Assembly (NCBI GenBank): GCA_013823135.1
Contig: PNLP01000004.1
Coordinates: 162,766 to 226,765 of the forward strand
Reading direction: 5' to 3'
Source: Planctomycetaceae bacterium
GTDB lineage: Bacteria > Planctomycetota > Planctomycetia > Gemmatales > Gemmataceae
Length of the DNA stretch: 64,000 nucleotides
The stretch's first letter is position 1; each line of letters opens with the position of its first letter. A model generated the notes under the pieces. It ran no database searches and had not been told where the DNA came from. It saw nothing but the letters and a program-made list of their open reading frames with translations. Positions 43,423 to 52,195 of this stretch are shown here, piece after piece. The translations under genes and the position numbers were made by a program.

Positions 43423-44832
43423 TCATGGTGCCTGACCGCGGGCGGTTTCGAGGGCCGCACGCTTCCAAGCCGTTTCGAGAGCCGGGGGGCCATCGAGGCC
43501 GTACTGGCGTTTCAGTGCCTGAGCGGTGCCGTATCGCTGGCTGTCACGCAGGAAGATCGTGAAGTTCCGTTCGTTCCCCGCAGCGCGAATCAGGTGATCC
43601 GTCAGCGACACGCTCTGGCAGTAGAAGCCGGTGATCTTCTCGGCGGGGAAGTCCTTCATCTCCATCAGTTGGGCCAGTCCGAACCAGTCGCCGTCGCGGG
43701 CACAGCGTGGCAGCGTCCGCAGGTAGCGACTCACTTCTTCAGGTGAGCCCGCGAGAATCGCCATCCCTTCCGAGGCCCACTTGGGCGGCGGCCTGTCCGG
43801 GAAAAGATCCGCGAGCACGACGTGCGTCAGTTCGCGGGGCAATGCGTTCGCCACCATCGCCGCGTCGTCGGCCCGTAGGTCAACTCGTCGCTCGGTCGCA
43901 CGGCCGTTGTTCAACCGCACGTTCGCGATCCCGGTACAGCCAGCGGGCCGGTTCGTGACCTTCGTGTAACTTTCGACAGTCGCGTGAATGACGATCTCGC
44001 ACTTCGGCGACCAGCCAGCGGCCGGCGGTCCGCTCCAGCGTTCAAAAATCACCTTCCGCTGCGACTCAGCCGCTTCGGCCAGGCTCACGGCAAGTTCGCG
44101 ATTGCCCGTGTGTCGCACGATGAAACTTGCGGTTTCCACGACATCGCCGCTGCTGGCAATCGGGGATTCCTTCTGTTTGGCTGAAGCTGTGGCAAGCAGC
44201 GTTTGCCCGACCTTCTGCAACTCGGCGTGCTGCGGCACGAGCATCATCGCTTCGTTCACATCTTTGAGAATCGCGGTCACTGCGGACGGGGTGCAACCCG
44301 GTGCGTTGAGGCGATCCGCTGCGAGTTTGATGCGACAGTAGGCACTCGCAGTTTTCTGGTCACCAGTCAGGATCGGAAGCGATGCGAAGAGTTTCTCGGC
44401 TGCCGCGTAGTCGCCTTTTTTGAACGCGGCTGCCGCGTCGGCACTCGCGTCAGTTGTGGGAGCAGGCAAACTCGGTTCCGGGGGTGCTGGGGGCGGAGCT
44501 GTTGGCTTCGGGACGCTACCACCAAGTAGGGCAATGTTACGCCGCATCTGCGAGATCTTCATCGGCTCCGGGGAGGCTGCCTTTTCGAGCCGGAAGAGTT
44601 CCGAGAGGTATGCTTCGCGAAGCAACGAAAGGTATGCCTTGTTGCCGTCGGCGTTGGCCACTTCCGCTTCCAGAGCGGCGACCGCATCGCTCGGCATGTT
44701 CAAGTCGAGGAATTTGCGGGCGTCGGCCATGGCTTTCTGAATCGCAGGCGACCGCTCGACAGCGGGCGGTTCTGCCGCGAGAAGAAAAGGAATGGCCGTG
44801 ACAAGAGCGAGTGAAACACGACGTGAAATCAT
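43423..44832 (-). CDS. Secreted TPR-type protein with peptidase-MA-like C-terminus
   Basis: 469 residues from the ATG at 44832. Signal peptide MISRRVSLALVTAIPFLLAA. Residues about 30-230 have TPR-like helices with a Pro linker (KPTAPPPAPPEPSLPAP). The C-terminal half has the layout of gluzincin peptidase-MA domains (ANALPRELTHVVLADLF, PKWASEGMAIL), but the first His of HExxH is Arg (R-E-L-T-H). It may therefore be inactive or use different ligands. It converges on the PqaA-type gene. Confidence 0.75.
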   Translation of the reverse strand: MISRRVSLALVTAIPFLLAAEPPAVERSPAIQKAMADARKFLDLNMPSDAVAALEAEVANADGNKAYLSLLREAYLSELFRLEKAASPEPMKISQMRRNIALLGGSVPKPTAPPPAPPEPSLPAPTTDASADAAAAFKKGDYAAAEKLFASLPILTGDQKTASAYCRIKLAADRLNAPGCTPSAVTAILKDVNEAMMLVPQHAELQKVGQTLLATASAKQKESPIASSGDVVETASFIVRHTGNRELAVSLAEAAESQRKVIFERWSGPPAAGWSPKCEIVIHATVESYTKVTNRPAGCTGIANVRLNNGRATERRVDLRADDAAMVANALPRELTHVVLADLFPDRPPPKWASEGMAILAGSPEEVSRYLRTLPRCARDGDWFGLAQLMEMKDFPAEKITGFYCQSVSLTDHLIRAAGNERNFTIFLRDSQRYGTAQALKRQYGLDGPPALETAWKRAALETARGQAP

Positions 44833-44963
44833 GGAGTCGGCATCCTTTGCCGGGGCGGGTCGGCCGGGTAAGCCGGGCGACTGCGAAGTTCGCACCGTAT
44901 ACGCGGGGTCGGGAAACGAGACAAGGCGAATTGCGTGGCAACGAGGCGGTGAAAAACGAAAAC

Positions 44964-45212
44964 GAAGCAATGGCACGCGGATGACGCAGATAATCGACCG
45001 CGGATGAAGAGGATCAGACAAGAGAATTAACCACAGAGCCACAGAGAGCACAGAGAGGAAACCCAACACCGAGACAATGCGGGGTTTGTACACAACTCTG
45101 CTCTCGTTCTTGATTTTCCCTCTCCGTCCTCTGCGTTCTCTCCGGTGAATCCTGCTTCTGTCTTATCCTCTCCATCCGCGTGCGATCTGCGAGATCCGCG
45201 TGCCATCGCTTC
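44964..45212. repeat. Long inverted-repeat element, family I (copy 1)
   Basis: About 249 bases. Outer arms gaagcaatggcacgcggat... and ...atccgcgtgccatcgcttc pair imperfectly over about 90 bases per side; they include runs such as ccacagagccacagagagcacagag and gcggatgaagaggatcagac. The centre ggggtttgtacacaactctgctctcg recurs, in the opposite orientation, in copy 2 at 55130-55376. It lies upstream of the acyl-CoA dehydrogenase (start 45272) in a 439-base gap with no gene. Confidence 0.85.
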
Positions 45213-45271
45213 TGGCCCTGTCGGGTACAATACCTCCACAACTCTCCCGTTCGTCCTGATGAGGATTCACC

Positions 45272-46462
45272 ATGCCGTTCGACGCTGCCAAACTCGTAGC
45301 CGATGTTGAGGCATTCTGCCAGGAAGTGCGGCCCGAGGAAGAACTCGCATACGCCGAGCGCCGGTTCAACGAACAAGCTGTGCCACTGGCGAAGAAGTTC
45401 AACCTCATGGGGATGAACATTCACCCCGAGTACGGCGGCCGCGGGGCAGACTCGGTGAACTACTTCAAGGCGCTCGCACGGATCGGCCGCGAGGGAACGA
45501 CCGTTCGCACGTTCTTCTCGGGGCACCTCAGCATCGGCGCTTACCCCATCCAGACGTGGGGCAGCGAGGCGCTGAAGCGGAAATACCTGCCTGCGGCGGC
45601 CCGTGGCGAGAAGATCCTCGCGTTCGGCCTCACCGAGCCTGAAGCCGGCAGCAACCCCCGGCAGATGACGACCACATTCGAGAAGAAGGGCGACCACTTT
45701 GTGCTCAACGGCATGAAGTATCTCATCTCGAATGGCGGCATCGCACAGGCCGTCGTGGTGTTTGGCTACGATGCCGCGTTCCCCGAGGGCGACCCGAACC
45801 GCCGCATCTCGGCGTTCGTGGTGGACACCGATGCCAAGGGTTTCGAGGCCGAGAGCTTTTCGCCCAACGCCAAGATGGGGATGCCGACCTCGAACACGGC
45901 GATGTTCGAGATGCACGATGTCCGCGTGCCGGCCGAGAACCTGCTCGGCGAACTCGGCGACGGTTTCCGCATCGCAATGGGAACACTCGTGAGCGGGCGA
46001 CTTAGCGTCGCGGCCGGGTGCCTGGGGGTGATCGAGGACTGCCTTGCGGAATCCGTGGAATACGCGAAAGCCCGCACTCAGCACGGCAAGGAGATCGCAC
46101 GCCATCAACTGGTGCAAGAACACATCGCACACATCGAGATGGACCGGATCGCGAGCGAGTCGCTGCTGTTGCGTGCGGCCGAAGCGAAGGGCCGATCCGA
46201 AGCGAACCCCGCCAACAAGGAACTTCTCCGAGAGGCCGACCTGCTCGCGGCGCAGACGAAGTTCTTCGTGAGCAACGCGGCTTGGGATGCCGCTGATCGT
46301 GCCGTTCAGATTTGGGGCGGCAAGGGCTGGAGCACGCTCTACCGCCCTGCCCGGCACCTCACGGATGTTCGCGTTTGCCGCATCTACGAGGGAACCGACG
46401 AGATTCTCAAGCTGAAGATCGCCGCCGCCGTGCTGGGCAAGGAGTGGGAAGCGTTCAAATGA
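45272..46462 (+). CDS. Acyl-CoA dehydrogenase
   Basis: 396 residues. FAD enzyme that makes the 2,3-double bond of acyl-CoA, cytosolic. FGLTEPEAGSNPRQM (family signature 1), the flavin-binding MKYLISNGGIAQ region, SAFVVDTDAKGFEA, AENLLGELGDGFRIAM, and C-terminal QIWGGKGWSTLYRPARHLTDVRVCRIYEGTDEI, in which Glu of YEGTDEI is the catalytic-base position in most family members. TACAAT at 45226-45231 could be a -10 element. No other beta-oxidation genes are nearby. Confidence 0.94.
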   Translation: MPFDAAKLVADVEAFCQEVRPEEELAYAERRFNEQAVPLAKKFNLMGMNIHPEYGGRGADSVNYFKALARIGREGTTVRTFFSGHLSIGAYPIQTWGSEALKRKYLPAAARGEKILAFGLTEPEAGSNPRQMTTTFEKKGDHFVLNGMKYLISNGGIAQAVVVFGYDAAFPEGDPNRRISAFVVDTDAKGFEAESFSPNAKMGMPTSNTAMFEMHDVRVPAENLLGELGDGFRIAMGTLVSGRLSVAAGCLGVIEDCLAESVEYAKARTQHGKEIARHQLVQEHIAHIEMDRIASESLLLRAAEAKGRSEANPANKELLREADLLAAQTKFFVSNAAWDAADRAVQIWGGKGWSTLYRPARHLTDVRVCRIYEGTDEILKLKIAAAVLGKEWEAFK

Positions 46463-46548
46463 TGTGTCATGTTTGGGTTGTGGAGCCAATCTCGCATAAC
46501 AACCCAAATTACCCATTTATCCCAAACACGAAACACGACACACGCATC
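46462..46548. repeat. Inverted repeat after the acyl-CoA dehydrogenase gene
   Basis: tgtgtcatgtttgggttgt and a degenerate complement (acaaccc...ccaaacacgaaacacgacaca) pair around gagccaatctcgc. It begins at the stop codon of the dehydrogenase gene. The arms again consist of short repeated words, as in the other elements of this window. Confidence 0.7.
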
Positions 46549-46653
46549 ACAAAGTCCCCTGCAAATCGTTTCCAGGAACGGTAAACTGGTATCACCTGAT
46601 GGCCCGTGCACACATGGATCGCTCGGAGTCAGGCGTTTCAGGATGAAGCAGCT

Positions 46654-47148
46654 ATGAGTCGAATCATGTTCGCCCTGGCAGTTGGCGTAGCGTTCGCCGC
46701 AACCAGCACCGCAGAAGACAAGCCCGCCACCGCCCCAGCCCCGACGACGGCTCCTGTCGTTGTCAGCGCCCCCGTGTTCAGCACCTACACGCCGACCACG
46801 ACCACGACACGTCGCGGTCTGTTCGGCCGCCTCCGTGGCCGCAGCGCTGGCACCGTGATGAGCACCGTGCCGACCTCGACGGGCACGATCATCACCACCC
46901 CAGCCCCTGCGACGGCTGTTCCTAGCCCGATGCCAAGCACGACGACCCCGAAGACCACGGGTGGCGCGGCCGTTACCGGCAACCCAGTCGTGGCCGCTGG
47001 CGGCACCACGACCGCAGGCAAAGTCGTCCCAGCTGGCATGATGACCCAGGGCACCACGGTCAACACGACCACGATGACCACGGCACCGATGACGACTACC
47101 ACCGCAAAGCGGATGGGGCTGATCGCTCGCTTGAAGGCCCGCCGCTGA
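46654..47148 (+). CDS. Small secreted Thr/Pro-rich protein
   Basis: 164 residues from MSRIMFALAVG at 46654: signal peptide (IMFALAVGVAFAATSTAE) and a long low-complexity stretch of Thr, Pro, Ala and Val (APTTAPVVVSAPVFSTY, ITTPAPATAVPSP). Two short basic motifs, TRRGLFGRLRGR and the C-terminal RMGLIARLKARR, resemble each other and occur in planctomycete proteins of this kind. Disordered surface or matrix protein; function unknown. Confidence 0.7.
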   Translation: MSRIMFALAVGVAFAATSTAEDKPATAPAPTTAPVVVSAPVFSTYTPTTTTTRRGLFGRLRGRSAGTVMSTVPTSTGTIITTPAPATAVPSPMPSTTTPKTTGGAAVTGNPVVAAGGTTTAGKVVPAGMMTQGTTVNTTTMTTAPMTTTTAKRMGLIARLKARR

Positions 47149-47171
47149 GTTGGGTAGCTGTTGCAGACTTG

Positions 47172-47207
47172 AACGCCGGGGGTCGCTCATTGCGGCCACC
47201 CGGCGTT
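47172..47207 (+). terminator. Probable terminator hairpin
   Basis: aacgccggg and its complement ccggcgtt enclose a loop of about 19 bases with an inner gc pairing; T-rich tccgttt follows. It lies 24 bases after the Thr-rich gene and upstream of pyrC. Confidence 0.6.
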
Positions 47208-47259
47208 TCCGTTTAATGAACCAACACATCGGACTTCGTCTTTCCCCGCTGGGGTTATC

Positions 47260-48543
47260 ATGGCAACGATTCTGCTTCGCAATGGCCGCGTTATCGACCC
47301 GTCACGCGATTTCGACGCGGTCACCGATCTCTGGCTCGCCGACGGCAAGGTTCTCGGCACGGGGTCGCAATCGCGCTCGGCCGACAAGACCATCGACTGC
47401 ACCGGACTGATCGTGTCGCCGGGGCTGATTGACATGCACGTTCACCTGCGTGAACCCGGCCGCGAGGAAGACGAAACCATCGCCACGGGAACTGCTGCTG
47501 CCGTGGCGGGTGGCGTCACGTCCGTCGCGTGCATGCCGAACACGGAGCCGCCGCTCGATACGCGAATGGCGGCCGAGTTCGTGATTCAGCAGGCCCAGCG
47601 TGCGGGCAACTGCAACGTGTTCCCGATCGGTGCGGTGACCAAGAACCGCGAGGGGAAGGAACTCGCCGAACTCGGCGGGTTGGTGGAAGGCGGCGCGGTC
47701 GCGTTCACGGACGACGGTGCCCCGGTGTACTCGGCCGAGATCATGCGGCGAGCGCTCGAATACTGCAAGATGCTGAATGATCGTGCCGTGCTGGTTCACG
47801 CAGAAATCCTCGAACTCACAGTCGGCGGCGTGATGAACGAGGGGCTGGTCTCGGTACAACTCGGGCTGCGGGGAATGCCCGCCGTCGCCGAGGACATCAT
47901 GATCGCCCGCGACATCATGCTGTCAGAACTGACCGGCGGTCGCGTTCACATTCTGCACGTCAGCACGGCTGGCGGCGTTGATCTGATTCGCCAGGGGATT
48001 GCGAAGGGGATCCGCGTCAGTGGCGAAGCCTGCCCGCACCACTTCCTGCTCACGGACGAGACGCTGCGTTCGTTCGACAGCAACTTCAAGATGTCGCCGC
48101 CACTGCGAACGCAGAAGGACGTGGACGCGATCCTCGCCGGGTTGAAGGACGGCACGCTCTCGGTGCTGGCGACCGATCACGCCCCGCACGCTCCGGAGAA
48201 GAAGGAACGCGAACTCGATCAGGCTCCGAACGGCATTCTCGGCCTGGAGACGTTCTTGCCGTTGTGCGTGACGCACTTGATCGAACCTGGGCACCTGAGC
48301 TGGCCGCAAATGCTGGCGAAGATGACATTTAACCCGGCGAAGGTGCTGGGCATCGACCGCGGCACATTGCAGCCCGGCGCACCCGCCGACGTGACGGTGA
48401 TTGACACGAAGGCTAAGTGGACGATCAAGAAGTCGGAGTCGAAGTCGAAGAGTCGCAACACACCGTTCGATGGCTGGAAGGTGACTGGCCGCGCCGTGAC
48501 AACGATCGTGGGCGGTTCCGTGAAGATGAACCTGCTTGGGTGA
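47260..48543 (+). CDS. pyrC: Dihydroorotase (PyrC, type I)
   Basis: 427 residues. Closes N-carbamoyl-aspartate to dihydroorotate in UMP synthesis. Zinc site marks: GLIDMHVHLREPG (H-x-H), a lysine-less MLNDRAVLVHAE block, HILHVSTAGGV and the catalytic LATDHAPHAPEKK (D-H-A-P-H). The type I fold (about 420 residues, with the bacterial AsnC-like spacing) is typical of planctomycetes. There is no pyrB next to it. The C-terminal KVTGRAVTTIVGGSVKMNL is the usual amidohydrolase end. Confidence 0.96.
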   Translation: MATILLRNGRVIDPSRDFDAVTDLWLADGKVLGTGSQSRSADKTIDCTGLIVSPGLIDMHVHLREPGREEDETIATGTAAAVAGGVTSVACMPNTEPPLDTRMAAEFVIQQAQRAGNCNVFPIGAVTKNREGKELAELGGLVEGGAVAFTDDGAPVYSAEIMRRALEYCKMLNDRAVLVHAEILELTVGGVMNEGLVSVQLGLRGMPAVAEDIMIARDIMLSELTGGRVHILHVSTAGGVDLIRQGIAKGIRVSGEACPHHFLLTDETLRSFDSNFKMSPPLRTQKDVDAILAGLKDGTLSVLATDHAPHAPEKKERELDQAPNGILGLETFLPLCVTHLIEPGHLSWPQMLAKMTFNPAKVLGIDRGTLQPGAPADVTVIDTKAKWTIKKSESKSKSRNTPFDGWKVTGRAVTTIVGGSVKMNLLG

Positions 48544-48551
48544 GCGCGATC

Positions 48552-49295
48552 ATGGAGGACGAGGAGACGGCAACCGAGGCTAACTGGCATCAGTTCGTCG
48601 GCTATCCCGATGATCTCTTTGAGGCATTCCCGGATCAGCTCGTTCTGACTCAGCGGAAGCTAATCCTCTACACTTGTGCGACGTGTCAACGGGTGCGTAA
48701 GCTTTTTCCAACAGAAGCGCTGCGGACTGTTATTGACTGGGCTGAGGACCAAGCCGGTAACGCCGATGAGGGAGGTGTGACGTATGGTGAACCGGTTCAT
48801 ATCGATGAGGTCGAACGGCAGTCTCGGATATATCCAGAAGGAAGCATTGAGCAGGTGGTGACGTGGGCACTCCACTACTTAATCTTGATGGCTTGGGGTG
48901 ATACCGACTGGGGTAGTCACAAGGGCGTCCCGGAGTCGATGGAACACGCCTTCTGGCTTCACCATTATCCGAAGCCCGAAACCTTCAGGGTTCCATTTGA
49001 AGAATTGCCGCTTCTGGTGAAGCAAGAACGAATTGCTCACTGCCATCTTCTCCGCGATGTTTTCGGCAATCCATTTCGGCCCGTGGCGTTCGCTGCGGAG
49101 TGGCGCACGTCAACGGTCGTGGCCATCGCGCAGCAGATGTACGAATCTCGCGACTTCAGCGCAATGCCAATACTCGCGGATGCGCTGCAAGATGCGGGCT
49201 GCGACAACGACGACATCCTCACGCATTGCCGCGATGCCAACTTCGTTCACGTTCGCGGGTGCTGGGTTGTCGATCTGGTGCTCGGCAAGGAGTGA
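48552..49295 (+). CDS. Gemmata-type protein of unknown function (PILADALQDAGC family), second copy
   Basis: 247 residues from MEDEETATEANW, starting 8 bases after pyrC. The N-terminal half differs from that of the paralogue at 10403-11101 but keeps the QRKLILYTCATCQR block in the place of RKLRLFSVACCR. The last 57 residues (AIAQQMYESRDFSAMPILADA... to DLVLGKE) are over 85 percent identical, also at DNA level. An imperfect inverted repeat follows the stop. Function unknown. Confidence 0.8.
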   Translation: MEDEETATEANWHQFVGYPDDLFEAFPDQLVLTQRKLILYTCATCQRVRKLFPTEALRTVIDWAEDQAGNADEGGVTYGEPVHIDEVERQSRIYPEGSIEQVVTWALHYLILMAWGDTDWGSHKGVPESMEHAFWLHHYPKPETFRVPFEELPLLVKQERIAHCHLLRDVFGNPFRPVAFAAEWRTSTVVAIAQQMYESRDFSAMPILADALQDAGCDNDDILTHCRDANFVHVRGCWVVDLVLGKE

Positions 49296-49305
49296 ACGCC
49301 ATTCC

Positions 49306-49391
49306 TGTAGGGTGGGTCGAGACCGGCTTTGCGGTCGAGCCCCACCACGACGCACAAAGATGGTGGGCTCGCAAAGCCTCGCCCCCCTACA
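49306..49391. repeat. Imperfect inverted repeat tgtagggtggg
   Basis: Ends are tgtagggtgggtcgag... and ...ctcgcccccctaca, with the word ggctttgcg and cgcaaagcc inside each arm. It fills the gap between convergent genes (49295 + and 49400 -). The word resembles the 'tgggtcgagctttgcgag' type of repeat seen in many bacteria. Confidence 0.7.
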
Positions 49392-49399
49392 AGACTACT

Positions 49400-50548
49400 T
49401 CACTTGCCGCAGGCGAAGCGGAACAGGATCTCGGCGGCGGGTTCGAGTTGCGACAGATCAATCCACTCATCCTTGGTGTGTGCCTGGGCGATGTCGCCGG
49501 GGCCGAACACCACCACGGGCACACCCGCACCCGCAACAGTTGAAGCATCAGTTCCGAACGGCACCGGGTGAACCGTGTGCTTCCCCACGACCGAATCAAT
49601 TGACGAACCCAATCGCTTTACCAATTCGCCGGACAGTGCCGGGCTGAGCGGTGGGCAAGCGGCGTGCGATTGCGTCAGGGTGTACGGGAAGTCGAACCCC
49701 TTCGCCTTCAGGAAGTCGTTGAGATGAGTCGCGCCGGATTCGGCGGTTTCGCCGGGGATCAGGCGGCGGTCGATATCGACACGGCACACATCCGGTACCG
49801 TGTTCGGCGAGACGCCACCGGTAATGCGGCCGACGGAAATGGTTCGCGGTCCGAGAACCGGATCGGGGGGTAACGCTCGCACTAGCTCGGCGTATTCTTC
49901 GACCACGGTGATGAGGCGAGCCATGCGGTAGATCGCGTTCACGCCCTGCTCGGGCCGCGAACTGTGGCACGCCCTGCCTTGCGTTTCAAGCACCCACCGC
50001 ACCACGCCCTTGTGCGCGTTCACGATGTTCAGCAGCGTTGGCTCCGCAACGATGGCGTAATCTGTCCTCACGCCGGACTTCAACAGTTCCTGAATGCCGA
50101 GGAAGGTATGTTCCTCGTCCACGGTGAACGCCATCGTAACGGCCGCGCTGCCCGCAGGCTTCTCCTTCACGAGTCGCGCAAACGCTGTCAGCATCACGGC
50201 CCCGCCGGCCTTCACGTCGCAGGTTCCGCGGCCGTACATCTTCCCGCCTTCGACCTTGGCCCCGAACGGCTCCACGATCATCGCATCAACCGGGACCGTG
50301 TCCTGGTGTGCCTCGAACATCACCGTGAACGGTGCGGGGTTGGGCGGCGTGTACGTGGCGATGAGGTTGTCGCGGCCGGGGCGTACGGTCTGGCGACGAA
50401 CCGCACAGCCGAGGGCACGGAGTTGTTCTTCGAGAAACGCGGTGACTCGCAACTCGTAGAGGATGTCAGTCGGGATGTCGGTTCGGCCCATCGGGTTGAC
50501 AGATGGCCGGCGGACGAGTTCAGCGAGCAGTTGTGGTAGTGGCAGCAT
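49400..50548 (-). CDS. M20 family metallopeptidase (ArgE/DapE type)
   Basis: 382 residues. Zinc ligands: MFEAHQDTVP (His/Asp), GRGTCDVKAGGA (bridging Asp), and the catalytic TVDEEHTFLG (Glu-Glu). The dimerisation 'lid' domain contains GRACHSSRPEQGVNAIY with its His, and PVVVFGPGDIAQAHTKDEWI gives the last His. ArgE, DapE and related carboxypeptidase activities share this pattern, so the substrate stays open. No arg or dap partner is adjacent. Confidence 0.92.
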   Translation of the reverse strand: MLPLPQLLAELVRRPSVNPMGRTDIPTDILYELRVTAFLEEQLRALGCAVRRQTVRPGRDNLIATYTPPNPAPFTVMFEAHQDTVPVDAMIVEPFGAKVEGGKMYGRGTCDVKAGGAVMLTAFARLVKEKPAGSAAVTMAFTVDEEHTFLGIQELLKSGVRTDYAIVAEPTLLNIVNAHKGVVRWVLETQGRACHSSRPEQGVNAIYRMARLITVVEEYAELVRALPPDPVLGPRTISVGRITGGVSPNTVPDVCRVDIDRRLIPGETAESGATHLNDFLKAKGFDFPYTLTQSHAACPPLSPALSGELVKRLGSSIDSVVGKHTVHPVPFGTDASTVAGAGVPVVVFGPGDIAQAHTKDEWIDLSQLEPAAEILFRFACGK

Positions 50549-50611
50549 AAAGTGAATTCAAACAGAAATACCCACGGATAGCTACCCGCAGGCTTCCAAT
50601 TTTCCACGCCC

Positions 50612-51013
50612 ACTGGCGAGCCAAGGTTGGCGGGAGGTTTGCCCGCGAGTGAAGGTGATGCCCACTCACCGAGAGACAAAACACCTGCGACCCTTCTTGT
50701 TTCAACCGATCGCCAAATGCTCACCAACAACCTTACGCCATGCTGTCGCGAGCACCACAGGATCTTGCTTGAGGAGTTGCTTGCTGCGAGCGAACTCTCG
50801 GTCGAAAGTACCGGGTGCCGGCGGGTTCTTGTAGTCGCCTTCAACGTGTTCTCGGTGGTGATGCGTACGGAAACCGCGGGGGTCACCGTGCAACCACGCA
50901 CTATATGTGTGGGTCGTGATGTGATACCAACGGCATGAATCCTGTGGTTCCAGGAGTTCGCTTTCCTCAAGGATGACCTTCGACCCTGGGTGGGCTTTTC
51001 CGTGCGTGGACAT
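50612..51013 (-). pseudogene. Decayed REP-type (RAYT/IS200-like) transposase relative
   Basis: An intact start region MSTHGKAHPG leads to WYHITTHTYSAWLHGDPRGF, THHHREHVEGDYKNPPAPG and RSKQLLKQDPVVLATAWRKVVG, a pattern I know from planctomycete transposase-like proteins near the Y1 (REP-associated tyrosine) type. The frame ends at about 50702. The expected continuation (SQVFCLSVSGHHLHSRANLPP) resumes in another frame and then loses similarity at about 50612. A frameshift and a missing C-terminal half make this a relic. It is upstream of the ROK gene, on the other strand. Confidence 0.6.
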
Positions 51014-51080
51014 ATTCTCCTCAAAAGACCATTCGTTGCAACGGATGGCTATTCCCGTATCTCGCAGTTCGGGGCAGCTC

Positions 51081-52079
51081 ATGGCCGAGGAACGATACTT
51101 TGTCGGGTTGGATGTCGGCGGCACGACCATGAAGGCTGCGGTCGTGAACGATCACGGCCATCCGCAGTCCGCTCCAGCGGTCATGGATACGCGTCCCGAG
51201 CGCGGGCAGGAAGCCGGCCTCGAAACGATGTGCGAAACAATCCGCAGAGCCGTCGCCGCAGCGAAACTCACGGCGAACGACATCACTGCGATCGGCGTCG
51301 CTACGCCCGGCCTCATGGACATCAAGGCCGGTCTCATCCTCGATCCGCCCAACTTGAAACCGTGGAAAAACGTTCCGGTCCGCGATCACATCAAGGGGGT
51401 GTTCAAGAAACCGACCGCGTACCAGAACGATGCCAACGCCGCAGCCTACGGCGAATTTTGGGTCGGCGCGGCTCAGGAAGCCAAGAGCATGGTGCTCTTC
51501 ACCCTGGGCACGGGCGTGGGCGGCGGGATCATCATCAATGACGTGATTATCGAGGGCGAACACAGCCACGGCGGTGAACTCGGCCACCTCCGAATCGACA
51601 CGCCAGACCGCGGCCGCATTTGCGGTTGCGGGGCACGCGGTTGCCTCGAAGCCTACGCGAGTGCGACCAACGTCGTTCGCCGCGCTCGTGAGGAGATGGC
51701 TTGCTGGAGGGGTGCCTCGAAACTACGCGAGTATTTCACCGCGAACGACGACGTACTCACGGCCCGGCTCGTTTTCGAACTCGCAATCGGTGGGGACGAA
51801 CTCGCATGGAAAGTGGTGGACGACACCGCTTACTACCTTGCGTTGGGAGCAACCGCCCTCATAGCTACCGTCGATCCGGATATGGTCGTTTTCGGTGGTG
51901 GTATGGTCGCGGCCGGGGAACGTTTCCGAAGTCTGATTGACGGACACGTCAAACGGCTTGGGCTGCCCTTCCCCACGAAGTCGGTGAAGATCACAATTGC
52001 CAGCCTCGGATCGGATGCGGGCTTCATCGGTGCGGCTGGTTGTGCCCGGTTACTCGTTCAACAGAAGGCAACGGATTGA
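51081..52079 (+). CDS. ROK-family sugar kinase (glucokinase-like)
   Basis: 332 residues from MAEERYFVGLDVGGTTMK at 51081. ATP-binding GLDVGGTTMKAAVV, NDANAAAYGEFWVGA (catalytic Asp region), TLGTGVGGGIIIN, then EGEHSHGGELGH and the zinc motif ICGCGARGCLEAYAS (C-x-C-x-x-x-x-C) of ROK proteins. Most like glucokinases or N-acetylglucosamine kinases. It has no DNA-binding domain, so it is an enzyme and not a repressor. Confidence 0.93.
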   Translation: MAEERYFVGLDVGGTTMKAAVVNDHGHPQSAPAVMDTRPERGQEAGLETMCETIRRAVAAAKLTANDITAIGVATPGLMDIKAGLILDPPNLKPWKNVPVRDHIKGVFKKPTAYQNDANAAAYGEFWVGAAQEAKSMVLFTLGTGVGGGIIINDVIIEGEHSHGGELGHLRIDTPDRGRICGCGARGCLEAYASATNVVRRAREEMACWRGASKLREYFTANDDVLTARLVFELAIGGDELAWKVVDDTAYYLALGATALIATVDPDMVVFGGGMVAAGERFRSLIDGHVKRLGLPFPTKSVKITIASLGSDAGFIGAAGCARLLVQQKATD

Positions 52080-52083
52080 TTGT

Positions 52084-52184
52084 TATCCGAGCCCGAGCAC
52101 CGAACGAGGTTCAGGTTTCGGGTATGGTCCGAGCCCGAGCGCCAAGCGAGGGTTGAGGTTCCCCTCGCTTGGCGCTCGGGCTCG
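52084..52184. repeat. Inverted repeat with a third, degenerate arm
   Basis: Arms 52126-52149 (tccgagcccgagcgccaagcgagg) and 52161-52184 are perfectly complementary around 11 bases. A diverged extra copy of the left arm lies at 52084-52107. The element fills the gap between the convergent ROK (+, stop 52079) and Gfo/Idh (-, stop 52196) genes. Confidence 0.88.
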
Positions 52185-52195
52185 GAACACACGCA

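Noticed and set aside
45014..46516. 500-codon minus-strand frame
   Set aside because: Antisense to the acyl-CoA dehydrogenase, no signature, no ribosome site; a composition shadow. The same holds for long frames at 23564-24715, 53341-54738, 60976-62097 and 62521-63744.
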